64,000 nt of DNA from a bacterium (GCA_021810505.1 JAJZIR010000006.1:62001-126000); one strand, 5' to 3'; shown: positions 18,350 through 27,739, counted from the first letter of the stretch. A program made the numbers and translations. The notes: generated by a model from the sequence alone, not told the origin.

Positions 18350-19340
18350 GATCGCCGATCTCCAAAGGCAGGTCGCCCAGTTCTTTGGGGGGCTAGGGTT
18401 GAGCGAGCTGCACGCGGAGCAGTTCGCTGAAGTCCTGATCGAGGCGGAGATCGAGGGCAACCCGGGACACGGCCTTTCCAGGATCCCCATCTACGCCCGC
18501 CAGCTCAGGGCCGGCGGCCTGAACCCCAGGCCAGCCCTGCGGCTCAGCCATACCCGCCCGGGCACCCTGATCCTGGACGCGGACGGGGCTCCGGGGCCGG
18601 TCGCCCTGCACTTCGGGATGGAGGCGCTGGCGCCGCTGGCTCGGGAGCAGGGAGTAGCCAGCCTAGCGGTGCGGGCGGCTGGCCACGTGGGGGTCCTCTC
18701 CTTCTACGTCAAGAGGCTGGCCCAGCAGGGGTACGTCGCGATGGCTGCGGCCAACACGCCCCCGGCCATCGCGCCCGGCCCCGTACTGGGCACCAATCCC
18801 TTGGCGCTGGCCGCCCCCACGGGGGGTGACCCAGTAGTGATCGACAGCTCCATGTCGGTGGTGGCCAGAGGGAAAGTCCTCGAGGCCCAGCGCCAAGGCC
18901 TCCGCCTGCAGCCGGGCTGGGCAGTGGACGCGCAGGGCGAACCGACCGAGGATCCACAGCGCGCTCTGGCCGGGGCGCTGCTGCCGATCGGAGCGGGCAA
19001 GGGCTTGGCGCTGGCCTTGCTGGTCGAGATCCTGGCTGGAGCGCTGGCTGGAACCCTGCTGTCACCCGACCTGCCCCTGCCCTGGGTCGATCCCAGCCGG
19101 GCGGCTGGGCCGGGCCTGTGGCTGTTGGCCATCGACCCGGCAGCGCACGGCGATCCCACCGGCTTCGCCGCGCGGATGCAGCGCTTAGCTGGAGCGCTGA
19201 CCAGCTCGGGCGGGCGGCTACCCGGCGAGCGCCGCCGCCAGCTGGCTGAGCAGGCCAGGCGCAGCGGCAAGGAGATCGGGGACAGCTTGGCAGCTAGCTT
19301 GCGCGAGGTGGGCCTGGAGCTGCAGGGGGCGGCGCCATGA
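18339..19340 (+). CDS. comC: Ldh2/malate-dehydrogenase-family oxidoreductase, ComC-like ((R)-sulfolactate dehydrogenase)
   Basis: 333 residues of the Ldh2/ComC/ureidoglycolate dehydrogenase family. EIEGNPGHGLSRIPIYARQL near residue 36 carries the conserved substrate-binding His-Gly and Arg, HVGVLSFYVKRLA follows, and LGTNPLALAAPTG marks the NAD-binding part. ComC reduces sulfopyruvate to (R)-sulfolactate (it is named for the same step in coenzyme M synthesis). With SlcC it forms a two-enzyme racemising bypass that feeds SuyAB, as known in Chromohalobacter. It overlaps slcC by 11 bases. Malate or ureidoglycolate activity is an alternative that the neighbours do not support. Confidence 0.75.
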   Translation: MRLEIADLQRQVAQFFGGLGLSELHAEQFAEVLIEAEIEGNPGHGLSRIPIYARQLRAGGLNPRPALRLSHTRPGTLILDADGAPGPVALHFGMEALAPLAREQGVASLAVRAAGHVGVLSFYVKRLAQQGYVAMAAANTPPAIAPGPVLGTNPLALAAPTGGDPVVIDSSMSVVARGKVLEAQRQGLRLQPGWAVDAQGEPTEDPQRALAGALLPIGAGKGLALALLVEILAGALAGTLLSPDLPLPWVDPSRAAGPGLWLLAIDPAAHGDPTGFAARMQRLAGALTSSGGRLPGERRRQLAEQARRSGKEIGDSLAASLREVGLELQGAAP

Positions 19341-19437
19341 GCCCTCCCCCGGCCTGGGCCAACTCGCCGCCGGCCCGAGCCGAGCGAGCAGCCGCGCTGT
19401 TCTCCCCAAGCCACCACTCTCCCCGAGGAGGAATACC

Positions 19438-20727
19438 ATGCAACCGATCAAGTTTGTCTGCCTAGGAAGCCTCGCCCTGCTGGGAGCCAGCCTGCTGGGA
19501 GCCGGCTCGGCCAAGCAGGTCACCCTGCACGTCTTCGTCGGCGGCCAGGAGCGGCCCAACGTGATGAAGCAGCTGTTCAAGATGTACGAGCAGAGCCATC
19601 CGGGCGTGACGGTCAAGCTGCAGGTCGGCGGAGCTACTTCCAACGTCCAGCAGTCCTATCTGACCACCGTGCTCAGCTCCCACGATTCCTCGATCGACGT
19701 CCTGCTGCTGGACATCATCCGGCCAGCCCAGTACGCGGCGGCCGGTTGGGCAGTCAACCTGAACCGGTTCATGACTCCTGCCCAGAAGAGCAAGCTGCTG
19801 AGCCAGTACCTCCCGGTCTACAGCCACGCCGACCAGGTAAGCGGCAAGCTGATGGCGCTGCCAGCCTTCGCCGACGCCCAGTTCCTTTACTACCGCAAGG
19901 ACCTGCTCAAGAAGTTCGGCTTCCAGCCGCCCAAGACCTGGGGGCAGCTGCTCCACGAGGCCAAGGTCATCCTGGCCAAGGAGCACAAGACCAACCCCTA
20001 CCTGCAGGGGCTGCTCACCGCCGGAGCGCCGATCGAAGGGACGGTCTGCACCTTCTTGGTCCCCTTCTGGGGCGCAGGTGGCACCCTGGTGAACAGCCAC
20101 AACCAGGTGCAGGTCGACACGCCGGCCGGCAAGAAGGCCATGAACTTCTGGCTGACCGCGATGAAGGAGGGGGTGGTCCCTAGCAACATCGCCGGGGTGG
20201 TCACCGACGGGATGCGCCGGCAGTTCCAGAATGGGGACGCCATCTTCGAGCAGCAGTGGTCCTATGCCTGGAACCACTTTCAGAGCAGCTCCTCCAAGGT
20301 GCGCGGCAAAGTGGGTGTGGTTCCGCTACCCAGCTTCGCCGGCGGTAAACCAGCCACCTGCATCGGCGGTTGGCAGTGGGCCGTCTCCAGCTACTCCAAC
20401 CACCCCAACGCCTCCTATAAGCTGATCCGCTACCTCTCCAGCCCGCCGGCCTCCAAGTTCTTGGCCATCCACGCCTCCAATCTGCCGGTGTTCCCAGACC
20501 TCTACACCAACCCAGCGATCCTGAAAGTCGATCCCTGGTTCAAGGAAGCTCTGCCGGTGGTGCTGACCGCCCGCTCCCGCCCCATCTCGCCGCTCTACCC
20601 CAAGATCTCCGAGATCCTGCGCGACGACATGAACGCGGTGCTGGCTGGAACCATGTCGGCGGACGCGGCCCTGAAGGACATGCAATCTCGCCTGCAGGCG
20701 GTCTATGACCAGTCTGCCGCGCACTGA
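19438..20727 (+). CDS. ABC sugar transporter, periplasmic substrate-binding protein (family 1)
   Basis: 429 residues with a hydrophobic N-terminal signal (residues 1-25, ending near GAGSAKQ; no lipobox Cys). The mature part has the family-1 carbohydrate-binding fold: VTLHVFVGGQERPNVMKQL, DVLLLDIIRPAQYAAAGW, LPAFADAQFLYYRKDLL and FEQQWSYAWNHF. A strong GAGGAGG ribosome binding site precedes the ATG. It is followed after 3 bases by two permeases. Given the surrounding genes, its ligand may be sulfoquinovose or its glyceryl glycoside; this is inference. A 97-base gap separates it from comC. Confidence 0.85.
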   Translation: MQPIKFVCLGSLALLGASLLGAGSAKQVTLHVFVGGQERPNVMKQLFKMYEQSHPGVTVKLQVGGATSNVQQSYLTTVLSSHDSSIDVLLLDIIRPAQYAAAGWAVNLNRFMTPAQKSKLLSQYLPVYSHADQVSGKLMALPAFADAQFLYYRKDLLKKFGFQPPKTWGQLLHEAKVILAKEHKTNPYLQGLLTAGAPIEGTVCTFLVPFWGAGGTLVNSHNQVQVDTPAGKKAMNFWLTAMKEGVVPSNIAGVVTDGMRRQFQNGDAIFEQQWSYAWNHFQSSSSKVRGKVGVVPLPSFAGGKPATCIGGWQWAVSSYSNHPNASYKLIRYLSSPPASKFLAIHASNLPVFPDLYTNPAILKVDPWFKEALPVVLTARSRPISPLYPKISEILRDDMNAVLAGTMSADAALKDMQSRLQAVYDQSAAH

Positions 20728-20730
20728 GCG

Positions 20731-21633
20731 GTGACCAGGGTAGCGCCACCGGCGCGCAGGGGGAGGGACCTCTCCGAAGGGGCGCTGGCCTTCTGGCTGC
20801 TCCTGCCGGCCTTCTTGCTGCTGACCCTGGTGGCGCTCTACCCGGTGCTGCGGCTGCTCTACACCAGCCTGTTCCGGGTCAACCTGGTCAGCTCCCAGGC
20901 TCAGCCCTTCGTCGGCCTGGTCAACTACCTCCACGCTCTGCGCGATCCGCGCTTCTGGCAGACGGTCAGGACCACCCTGCTGCTCACCGTCATCACCGTC
21001 CCGGGGGCGCTGGTGGTCGGCCTGGTGTTGGCGCTGCTGGCCAACCTGCCCTACCGGATCCGCTGGCCGGTCCGGCTGGGACTGCTGCTGCCCTGGGCGA
21101 TGCCGCTGGTATTCTCCGGCCTGGTGTTCCGCTGGTTCTTCAACAGCCAGTACGGGGTGATCAACGACCTGCTCACCCGGATCGGCCTGAACCCGCAGCT
21201 CTGGCTGATCCGCCCCAATCTGGCCATCTTCACCATCTCGGTCGCCATCATCTGGAAGACCAGCTCCTTCATGGCGCTGGTCATCTTGGCCGGGCTGCAG
21301 ACGCTGCCCAAGGAACTCTACGAGGCCGCCCAGGTCGACGGGGCTAGGCCGGCGCAGCAGTTCTGGAGGATCACCCTGCCGCTGCTGCGGCCGGCCATCG
21401 CGGTGGCTTTGATCTTCCGGACCATCACCGCGCTGCAGACCTTCGACATCCCCTACGCCATGACCGGGGGTGGCCCCGGCAACGCCACCGAGACGATCGC
21501 CATGTACATCCGCAGCACCACCCTCAGCTACCTGAACTTCGGCTACGGATCGGCGCTGGCCGCGCTGCTGTTCGTGGTCAGCTTGGTGGTCACCCTGGTC
21601 TACCTGCGCTACCTGCGCGCGGGGCAGGAGTGA
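20731..21633 (+). CDS. ABC sugar transporter permease, MalF/UgpA type
   Basis: 300 residues, about six membrane helices. The cytoplasmic EAA loop reads ELYEAAQVDGARPAQQFWRITLP, the ATPase-docking site of the MalFG permease family. GTG start 3 bases after the binding-protein stop. Forms a heterodimer with the next protein. No ATPase gene is present, so a shared MsmK/MalK-type ATPase elsewhere is expected, as is common for this transporter class. Confidence 0.88.
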   Translation: MTRVAPPARRGRDLSEGALAFWLLLPAFLLLTLVALYPVLRLLYTSLFRVNLVSSQAQPFVGLVNYLHALRDPRFWQTVRTTLLLTVITVPGALVVGLVLALLANLPYRIRWPVRLGLLLPWAMPLVFSGLVFRWFFNSQYGVINDLLTRIGLNPQLWLIRPNLAIFTISVAIIWKTSSFMALVILAGLQTLPKELYEAAQVDGARPAQQFWRITLPLLRPAIAVALIFRTITALQTFDIPYAMTGGGPGNATETIAMYIRSTTLSYLNFGYGSALAALLFVVSLVVTLVYLRYLRAGQE

Positions 21634-22484
21634 GCGCCCCAGCCCGCCGCGGCCGGCGCAGCCAGCTGCCGCTGCGGTTAGGTATCTGGATTGCCGGGCT
21701 GTTGGTGCTGCTCAACGGCATCATCCCGCTGGGCTGGATGCTGCTCACCTCGCTCAAGACCTCCGCCGAACTCAACCAGCTGCCCATCACCTACCTGCCT
21801 CAGGCTCCCACCCTGGCCAACTACGGCGACGTCTTCTCGCAGCAGCCGATGCTGCGCTACCTGCTCAACAGCCTGATCGTGGGGCTCAGCGCCACCGTGC
21901 TCTGCATCTGGATCGGCACCATGGCCGGCTACGCCCTGGCCAGGCTGAAGCTGCGGCGCAGGAACCTCCTCCTCTCGCTGCTCATCGGCCTCTCGCTCTT
22001 CCCCACCGTGACCATCCTGGTCCCGCTGTTCCAGGTCATGCGCAGCGTCGGACTGCTGAACACCTACCCGGCGCTGATCCTTCCCTACACCGCCCTCTCG
22101 CTGCCGGTGACCATCCTGGTGCTGATGAGCTTCTTCAGCGGCATCCCCAGAGACCTGGAGTCGGCCGCGATGGTCGACGGCTGCACCCGCTTGCAGGCGC
22201 TGTGGCGGGTGGTAGTCCCGCTGGCCGCGCCCGGAGTGTTCACCGCGGCGATCCTGGCTTTCGTCAACTCCTGGGATGAGTTCCTTTTAGCCCTCTCGCT
22301 CACCACCGCTCAGTCGATGCACACCGCCCCAGTCGGCATCACCCTGTTCGAAGGGGAGTTCGCCTTCCCCTGGAGGCTGATTTCAGCGGCGCTGGTGGTG
22401 GCGATGATCCCCATCACGGTGATGATCGTGGTCTTTCAGGAGCGGGTGGTCAGCGGGTTGACCACCGGCGGCCTGAAGGGCTGA
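21630..22484 (+). CDS. ABC sugar transporter permease, MalG/UgpE type
   Basis: 284 residues, six membrane helices. EAA loop: DLESAAMVDGCTRLQALWRVVVPLAAPG. The C-terminal ERVVSGLTTGGLKG is typical of MalG-family proteins. It overlaps the MalF-like gene by 4 bases and is followed 5 bases later by the isomerase-like gene, which ties transport to catabolism in one transcript. Confidence 0.88.
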   Translation: MSAPARRGRRSQLPLRLGIWIAGLLVLLNGIIPLGWMLLTSLKTSAELNQLPITYLPQAPTLANYGDVFSQQPMLRYLLNSLIVGLSATVLCIWIGTMAGYALARLKLRRRNLLLSLLIGLSLFPTVTILVPLFQVMRSVGLLNTYPALILPYTALSLPVTILVLMSFFSGIPRDLESAAMVDGCTRLQALWRVVVPLAAPGVFTAAILAFVNSWDEFLLALSLTTAQSMHTAPVGITLFEGEFAFPWRLISAALVVAMIPITVMIVVFQERVVSGLTTGGLKG

Positions 22485-22489
22485 CCGAG

Positions 22490-23821
22490 GTGATCCCCCT
22501 GAACACCGCTCCGCTGCGGGTCGCACTGGTCCCGCTGATCCGCCCGCTCTTCCGCGGCGCCCGGCTGGGCCTGGACCGCTCTGCCCTCTCCGAGCTGAGC
22601 CCGCTGCAGGGGAAGCTCGGCATCGCCCTGGAAGCTTTCTCGCCGGTGACGGACGCGGCAGAAGCCCAAGCCGCCAGAGAACGGTTGCTGGCCTCCCCTC
22701 CGGACCTGCTGCTGGTGCTCTACGTGACCTTCGCGACCAGCGACCTGCTGCTGCCGCTGCTGAGCTCCGGCCTCCCCGCAGCCCTCTGGGCGCTGCCGGA
22801 AGCTTGGGAAGAAGGACCTCTCCCCCAGAATGCGCTGTGCGGCCTCAACCTGGGCCTCTCGCTCGATCACCCGGGGCCGGTCAAGTGGATCTACGGGGCT
22901 GCCAGCGATCCCAGGGTGCACCGCGCGCTGCAGGTCACCGCCGGAGCGCTGCGGGCCAGGCAGCTGCTGACCCGGGGGAAGCTGCTCTGGCTGGGTGGGC
23001 CGGCACCCGGTTTCGACGCCTTCTCGGCCCTGCCCGACTTCGGCCTCCAGGTCGAACGGGTGGATCACGCGCCGCTCTGGGAAGCCCTGAGCCAGGTGGA
23101 CCGGGATCAGGTCGAGCAGCTCCTCGCCGAAGCGGAGCCGGTCCAGGACCAGCAGGCCGAGCGCTCGCTGATCGCCCTGGAGCTGGCCTTGCTCCGGTTG
23201 AGCCACGGCTACGACGGCGTAGCGCTGCGGGAGTGGCCGGAGATCCCCGACCGGCTGGGGCTGATGCCCTACCGCAGCGTGTCCAGGCTGGCCGAGGCGG
23301 GACTCATCTGCGCCACCGAGGGGGACTTGCTGGGGCTGGCCTCCATGCTGGCCCTGCAGCGGGTGGGCGGCACCCCCCCCTTGCTGCTCGATCTGGTGCA
23401 CCTGAGCGAAAAGGGGCTGATGGTCTGGCACGCCGGCGAGGCCGCCCCCAGCTGGCGGGAGCCGGGGAGCGCGCTGCGGGTGCTGCCGCACTTCAACCGC
23501 GGCCTGCCGGCCATGCACGACCTCACCCTGCGCTCCGGCCCGGTGAGCGGGCTGCGGCTACTCCCCAGGGCCGCCGCGGTCTACGGCGGCCGGCTGAGTG
23601 GCCAGCGCGGCTTCGACGGCGACGCTGGCTGGCTGGCGGAAACCTCCTGGTCCGGCGAATCGCTCAGCCCGGAGCAGTTCCTGACCAGCTGGCTCAACCG
23701 CCGGCTTCCCCACCACCTGCCGCTGATCGCCGGCGAACATCAGGAAACCCTGCTGGAACTCTGCGACTGGCTGAGCCTGCCGGTCCTCCCGGCTAGCTGC
23801 GGGCGGACGCTGATCCGGTGA
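22490..23821 (+). CDS. L-fucose/L-arabinose isomerase-family protein, candidate sulfoquinovose isomerase
   Basis: 443 residues. The C-terminal half has the isomerase signature: CATEGDLLGLASMLALQRVG, DLVHLSEKGLMVWHAGEAAP, where the Glu and His are expected metal ligands. The N-terminal half (PDLLLVLYVTFATSDLLLPLL) matches the Rossmann-like part of the family. These Mn-dependent enzymes interconvert aldoses and ketoses. As I recall, members of this family act as the sulfoquinovose-to-sulfofructose isomerase in variant sulfoglycolysis pathways that lack YihS. Being followed directly by a kinase and a LacD-type aldolase fits that role. Ordinary sugar isomerase activity cannot be excluded. Confidence 0.7.
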   Translation: MIPLNTAPLRVALVPLIRPLFRGARLGLDRSALSELSPLQGKLGIALEAFSPVTDAAEAQAARERLLASPPDLLLVLYVTFATSDLLLPLLSSGLPAALWALPEAWEEGPLPQNALCGLNLGLSLDHPGPVKWIYGAASDPRVHRALQVTAGALRARQLLTRGKLLWLGGPAPGFDAFSALPDFGLQVERVDHAPLWEALSQVDRDQVEQLLAEAEPVQDQQAERSLIALELALLRLSHGYDGVALREWPEIPDRLGLMPYRSVSRLAEAGLICATEGDLLGLASMLALQRVGGTPPLLLDLVHLSEKGLMVWHAGEAAPSWREPGSALRVLPHFNRGLPAMHDLTLRSGPVSGLRLLPRAAAVYGGRLSGQRGFDGDAGWLAETSWSGESLSPEQFLTSWLNRRLPHHLPLIAGEHQETLLELCDWLSLPVLPASCGRTLIR

Positions 23822-24672
23822 AACTGGTCTGCCTGGGATGGACCTGCCTGGACCAGCGGCTGCAGGTGGCCAGCTTCCCGCCCTGCTCCAGCCGCAGCGA
23901 GGTGTTGGGTTTCCGCTGGGCCGTGGGCGGCCCAGCAGCGGTGGGGGCCCTGGCTGCAGCGCGGCTGGGCGGCCAGGTCAAGCTGCTCTCCCGGAGGGCC
24001 GACGATCCGGTGGGGGCGCAGCTGGCCACCCTGCTGGCCGGGGAGGGGGTCGAGGCCCAGTTCAGCCTAACCCGGGGCGGCGAGAGCCCGGTAAGCGCCG
24101 TGCTGACCGTCCCGGGCGGAGAGCGCTACATCTTCCGCTACCGCGGCCGGCTCGGGGAGCAGGCCGATTGGAACCCGAGGGAGGCGCTGGCTGGAGCCGA
24201 CGCCGTCTTGATCGACCAGCGCTGGCCAGCCGCCGCCCTACCCCTGGCCGACGCCGCCAGGGAGCGCGGCGTCCCGGCGGTGCTGGACCTGGACCGGGAC
24301 GAGCTGGCTGGCTGGGAGCTGGCTGCACGCTGCAGCCACGTGATCGCCTCCGAGGAGCTGGCTCGCGCGCTGGGCGGGGTGGGAGCGACCTTGGAGCGGA
24401 TCGCGAGCCTGGGCGCCTGGGCCGCGGTCACGCTGGGCGAGCGAGGGGTGGTCTGCGCGGAGGGCCTCTACCCCGCTCACGCCGTGGAGGCCAGGGACAG
24501 TACCGGAGCCGGCGACGTGTTCCACGGGGCTTTCACCTGGGCGCTGGCCGGCGGATACTCCGAGGCGGCGGCCCTGCGCCTGGCCAGCGCCGCCGCCGCG
24601 CTGCACGTCCAGAACGGTCACCCCCAAGACCACGCAGCGGCCCTGGCCTTGCTGCGCTCGAGAGGAGAATGA
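23818..24672 (+). CDS. PfkB-family sugar kinase, candidate sulfofructose kinase
   Basis: 284 residues with the PfkB/ribokinase fold. GGPAAVGALAAARLGG is the first signature (sugar binding) and RDSTGAGDVFHGAFTWALAGG the second, with the catalytic Asp in GAGD and the anion hole. GAGDVFHGAF recalls YihV, the 6-deoxy-6-sulfofructose kinase. The GTG start overlaps the isomerase stop (GTGA). It would use ATP to make sulfofructose-1-phosphate for the next enzyme. A general fructose- or tagatose-type kinase is the alternative. Confidence 0.75.
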   Translation: MKLVCLGWTCLDQRLQVASFPPCSSRSEVLGFRWAVGGPAAVGALAAARLGGQVKLLSRRADDPVGAQLATLLAGEGVEAQFSLTRGGESPVSAVLTVPGGERYIFRYRGRLGEQADWNPREALAGADAVLIDQRWPAAALPLADAARERGVPAVLDLDRDELAGWELAARCSHVIASEELARALGGVGATLERIASLGAWAAVTLGERGVVCAEGLYPAHAVEARDSTGAGDVFHGAFTWALAGGYSEAAALRLASAAAALHVQNGHPQDHAAALALLRSRGE

Positions 24673-25658
24673 TGCTCACAGCCGGAAAATCTAGGGCGCT
24701 CGCGCGGCTCTCCGACGGACAGCTGCGCTTCTTCGCCGTCGCCATCGACCAGCGACCGCCGCTGATGGACCTGGTGCGCCGGGCTGTCGGCGACCTCGCC
24801 GACGAGGAGTTGGAGGGCCGGGTCCGCGCGCTCAAAGGCCTGCTGGCCGAGACCTTATCCGACCTGGCCAGCGCCGTCCTGATCGATCCCCGCTACGGCC
24901 TGCCCACCGCTCTGCCCAGGGTGCCGCGCGAGACCGGCCTGCTGCTCACCTTGGAGCACCACCGCTTCGAGGAGCGCGGCGGATTCCGCCTGAGCGGCCT
25001 GATCCCTGGCTGGTCGGCCGAGCGGGCGGTGGCCGCCGGGGCGGACGGCCTGAAGCTGCTGGCCTGGCACAGGCCGGAGGCGCCCGCCGAGATCACCGAG
25101 CAGCAGGTCGCGCTGGTGCGCCGCGTCGGAGAAGCCTGCCGCCAGCTGGACCGCGCCTTCGTGCTGGAGCTGCTGCCCTACCCGCTGCCCGGCGAGAGCC
25201 CGGAGAGCTACCGCCGCAAGCTCCGCGCCCTCTCTCAGGATATCCTCGACCCTTTCGCCGACCCGGGCCTAGGCGTCGATCTCTACAAGCTGGCTCTCCC
25301 GGTGGCAGCCGACTCGGTGGCGGACTGGGGCGGGGACGGGCCCAGCCTGGCCGAGCTGGAGGGAGATCTGCGCGCTTATGGGAGGCTCCCAGCTCCCTGG
25401 CTGCTACTCTCCGGCGGTCTGGACGCCACCCAATTCGCGCAGGCCCTAGCCGCTGCGCTGCGGGCCGGGGCCAGGGGGTACCTGGCCGGGCGGGCGGTAT
25501 GGCTGGAGCCGCTCTCCGGCTACCCCGATCTGATCGCCTGCCGACAGGCGCTGCTGTCTAGGGGTAGGCGGACCTTGCAGCAGCTCAGCGATCAGCTGGC
25601 GATCCTGCCGCCACAGCAGCTCGAGACCGACTGGGTGCAAGCCGGGGTGGGCGGATGA
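24672..25658 (+). CDS. class I aldolase of the LacD/YihT family, candidate sulfofructose-1-phosphate aldolase
   Basis: 328 residues, the length of LacD (tagatose-1,6-bisphosphate aldolase) and slightly longer than YihT. The Schiff-base Lys is in VDLYKLALPV (about residue 215). FAVAIDQRPPLMDLVRRA and DGLKLLAWHRPE are typical of the family, and SGGLDATQFAQAL is the phosphate-binding loop. It should cleave a ketose-1-phosphate into DHAP plus an aldehyde; in this context the aldehyde would be sulfolactaldehyde. Of two adjacent ATGs I use the second (24672) because GAGGAG lies too close to the first. It overlaps the kinase stop. Confidence 0.75.
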   Translation: MLTAGKSRALARLSDGQLRFFAVAIDQRPPLMDLVRRAVGDLADEELEGRVRALKGLLAETLSDLASAVLIDPRYGLPTALPRVPRETGLLLTLEHHRFEERGGFRLSGLIPGWSAERAVAAGADGLKLLAWHRPEAPAEITEQQVALVRRVGEACRQLDRAFVLELLPYPLPGESPESYRRKLRALSQDILDPFADPGLGVDLYKLALPVAADSVADWGGDGPSLAELEGDLRAYGRLPAPWLLLSGGLDATQFAQALAAALRAGARGYLAGRAVWLEPLSGYPDLIACRQALLSRGRRTLQQLSDQLAILPPQQLETDWVQAGVGG

Positions 25659-27739
25659 TCCCCCACCCGCTCAAGGCACCGCCGCTGAGGACCGGGGCGC
25701 TCAGCGCCCGCGGAAACCGCCTGGAGCTGGAAACCGAGGCCGGGACGCTCAGCGCCTCCTGCTACGCCCCGGGAATCTTCCGCCTACAGTTAGGAGGATC
25801 CCAGGGTCCCGACTACCAGATCCTCAGCGGCGCAGAGGTGGTTGCCCCCTGCCAGGTAGAGGTCGCCGGGATCCGGGGGGCGCTGCGCAGCGGCGGCCTG
25901 AGCCTGGAGCTGTGCGCCGAACCTTTCGGGCTGCGGCTGCTCCGAGGGGAGCGCACTCTGCTGGAGAGCAGCACCGACCAGCACATCAGCGGCCGGCTGC
26001 GGGTTCCCCGTCTGATCTCGGAGGGCCAGCTCAGCGGGCTGGCCCTGGCCCTGGGCAGCGGAGAGGCGGTCTATGGGCTGGGCGAGCGCTTCGGGCCGCT
26101 CAACCACCGCGGCGAGCTGGTGGAGTGCTGGGACAGCGACGCCCTGGGGGTCAACTCCGGGCTGGCCTACCTGAACGCCCCCTTCGCCTGGAGCCCGTCC
26201 GGCTGGGGGGTGTTCGCCCACACCCCAGCCCGCAGCTGGCACGGGGTGGGCTACCCGAGCTGGTCCCACCGCAGCTACTTGCTGCTCTGCGAGGAGCCGG
26301 GCTTCGACCTCTTCTTGCTGGCCGGAGACCCCTGCAGGCTGCTGGAGCGCTACAGCTACCTGACCGGGCGCCCAGGGCGGCTCCCGAGCTGGAGCTACGG
26401 GGTGTGGTGGAGCCGCTGCTACTACCGAGACGCCGCCGAAGTGCTGGAGGTCGCTGAGGAGCTGCGCCGGCGAGCGATTCCCGCCGACGTGATCACCCTA
26501 GACGGTCGGGCCTGGCTGGAGGTGCGCACCCGCTGCACCCTGGACTTCGACCGGTCCCGCTACCCGGACCCAGCCGGTTTCGCCGCCCAGCTAAGGGAGC
26601 TGGGGTTTCGGCTCTGCGTCTGGGAGTACCCCTACGTCTCCACCGAGAACCCGGAATATCCGGAGCTGGAGCAGCTGGGCTACTTCCTGAAAGACGGCTC
26701 CGGGGCGACCTACATCTACCGTTGGGACCAAGAGCCCTTCGGAGCGCTGCTCACCCCCCTGCCGGACTCCGGCCTGATCGACTTCACCAACCCCGCCGCA
26801 GCGGCCTGGTGGCAGCAGCGCCACCAACGGCTCTGGGATCTGGGCGTGGACGTGATCAAGACCGACTTCGGCGAGCAGATCCCCGAGGACTGCCGGGCTA
26901 GCAACGGGGACCGGGGCAGCCGGCTGCACAACGCCTACCCGCTGCTCTACAACCGGGCAGTCCACCAGGTCAGCCCCCAGGGCCTAGTCTTCGCCCGCAG
27001 CGGCTACAGCGGCTCGCAGCGCTACCCGCTGCAGTGGGGGGGCGACCCCCAAAGCGACTGGGAAGGGCTGGCCGCCAGCGTCCGCGGCGGCCTCTGCTGG
27101 GGGATGAGCGGGGGCGCCCACCAGACCCACGACGTGGGCGGCTTCTACGGGCCACCCCCAGACCCCGAGCTGTACGTCCGCTGGACCCAGGCCGCCGCCC
27201 TGGCCTCCCAGATCCGCTTTCACGGCACCAGCCCCAGGGAGCCCTGGTTTTTCGGAGAGGAGGCCGAACAGATCGTGCGGCGCTGGCTCAGGCTGCGGAT
27301 CCGGCTGCTCCCGCAGCTCCAGCTACTGGGTGAGGAGGCCTCTAAGAACGGCCTGCCGCTGCTGCGCGCCATGCCGCTGGCCTTCCCGGGGGACCGGTTG
27401 GCGGCCAGCTTCGAGCAGCAGTTCCTGCTCGGAGACAGCCTGCTGGTCGCCCCGGTCACCCGCCCGGGCGGCCGGGTCTCGCTCTTCCTGCCCGCAGGCG
27501 GCTGGTTCGACCTGTGGAGCGGCCAGCGCCTGCAGGGACCGCTGCAGCTGCAGCAGCAGGTCCCCCTGGAGCGCATCCCCCTGTACGGGCGGGAGGGAGG
27601 CCGCCTGCTGCTGGGTCAGCCGGGCGACCGGTCTCCGGCCGGCTCGGCGGAGCAGGTGGTCTGGCGTTTCGGTGGCCAGCCAGCCGCAGGGGAACTGCTC
27701 TGGGATGGCCAGAGCAGCTGGCCGCTTCTGGAAGAATAG
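25655..27739 (+). CDS. GH31 glycoside hydrolase, candidate sulfoquinovosidase or alpha-xylosidase-like
   Basis: 694 residues. The catalytic nucleophile is Asp404 in IKTDFGEQIP and the acid/base is Asp493 in HDVGGF. Overall it looks like the YicI branch (alpha-xylosidase), with an N-terminal beta-sandwich (1-235), the barrel (240-580) and a C-terminal sandwich. In the loop where YihQ sulfoquinovosidase holds the sulfonate with an Arg and a Trp, this protein seems to have Arg291 but Cys294 (alignment from memory). No signal peptide is visible, so it should act in the cytoplasm on imported glycoside. It overlaps the aldolase stop by ATGA. The exact substrate is open. Confidence 0.83.
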   Translation: MIPHPLKAPPLRTGALSARGNRLELETEAGTLSASCYAPGIFRLQLGGSQGPDYQILSGAEVVAPCQVEVAGIRGALRSGGLSLELCAEPFGLRLLRGERTLLESSTDQHISGRLRVPRLISEGQLSGLALALGSGEAVYGLGERFGPLNHRGELVECWDSDALGVNSGLAYLNAPFAWSPSGWGVFAHTPARSWHGVGYPSWSHRSYLLLCEEPGFDLFLLAGDPCRLLERYSYLTGRPGRLPSWSYGVWWSRCYYRDAAEVLEVAEELRRRAIPADVITLDGRAWLEVRTRCTLDFDRSRYPDPAGFAAQLRELGFRLCVWEYPYVSTENPEYPELEQLGYFLKDGSGATYIYRWDQEPFGALLTPLPDSGLIDFTNPAAAAWWQQRHQRLWDLGVDVIKTDFGEQIPEDCRASNGDRGSRLHNAYPLLYNRAVHQVSPQGLVFARSGYSGSQRYPLQWGGDPQSDWEGLAASVRGGLCWGMSGGAHQTHDVGGFYGPPPDPELYVRWTQAAALASQIRFHGTSPREPWFFGEEAEQIVRRWLRLRIRLLPQLQLLGEEASKNGLPLLRAMPLAFPGDRLAASFEQQFLLGDSLLVAPVTRPGGRVSLFLPAGGWFDLWSGQRLQGPLQLQQQVPLERIPLYGREGGRLLLGQPGDRSPAGSAEQVVWRFGGQPAAGELLWDGQSSWPLLEE

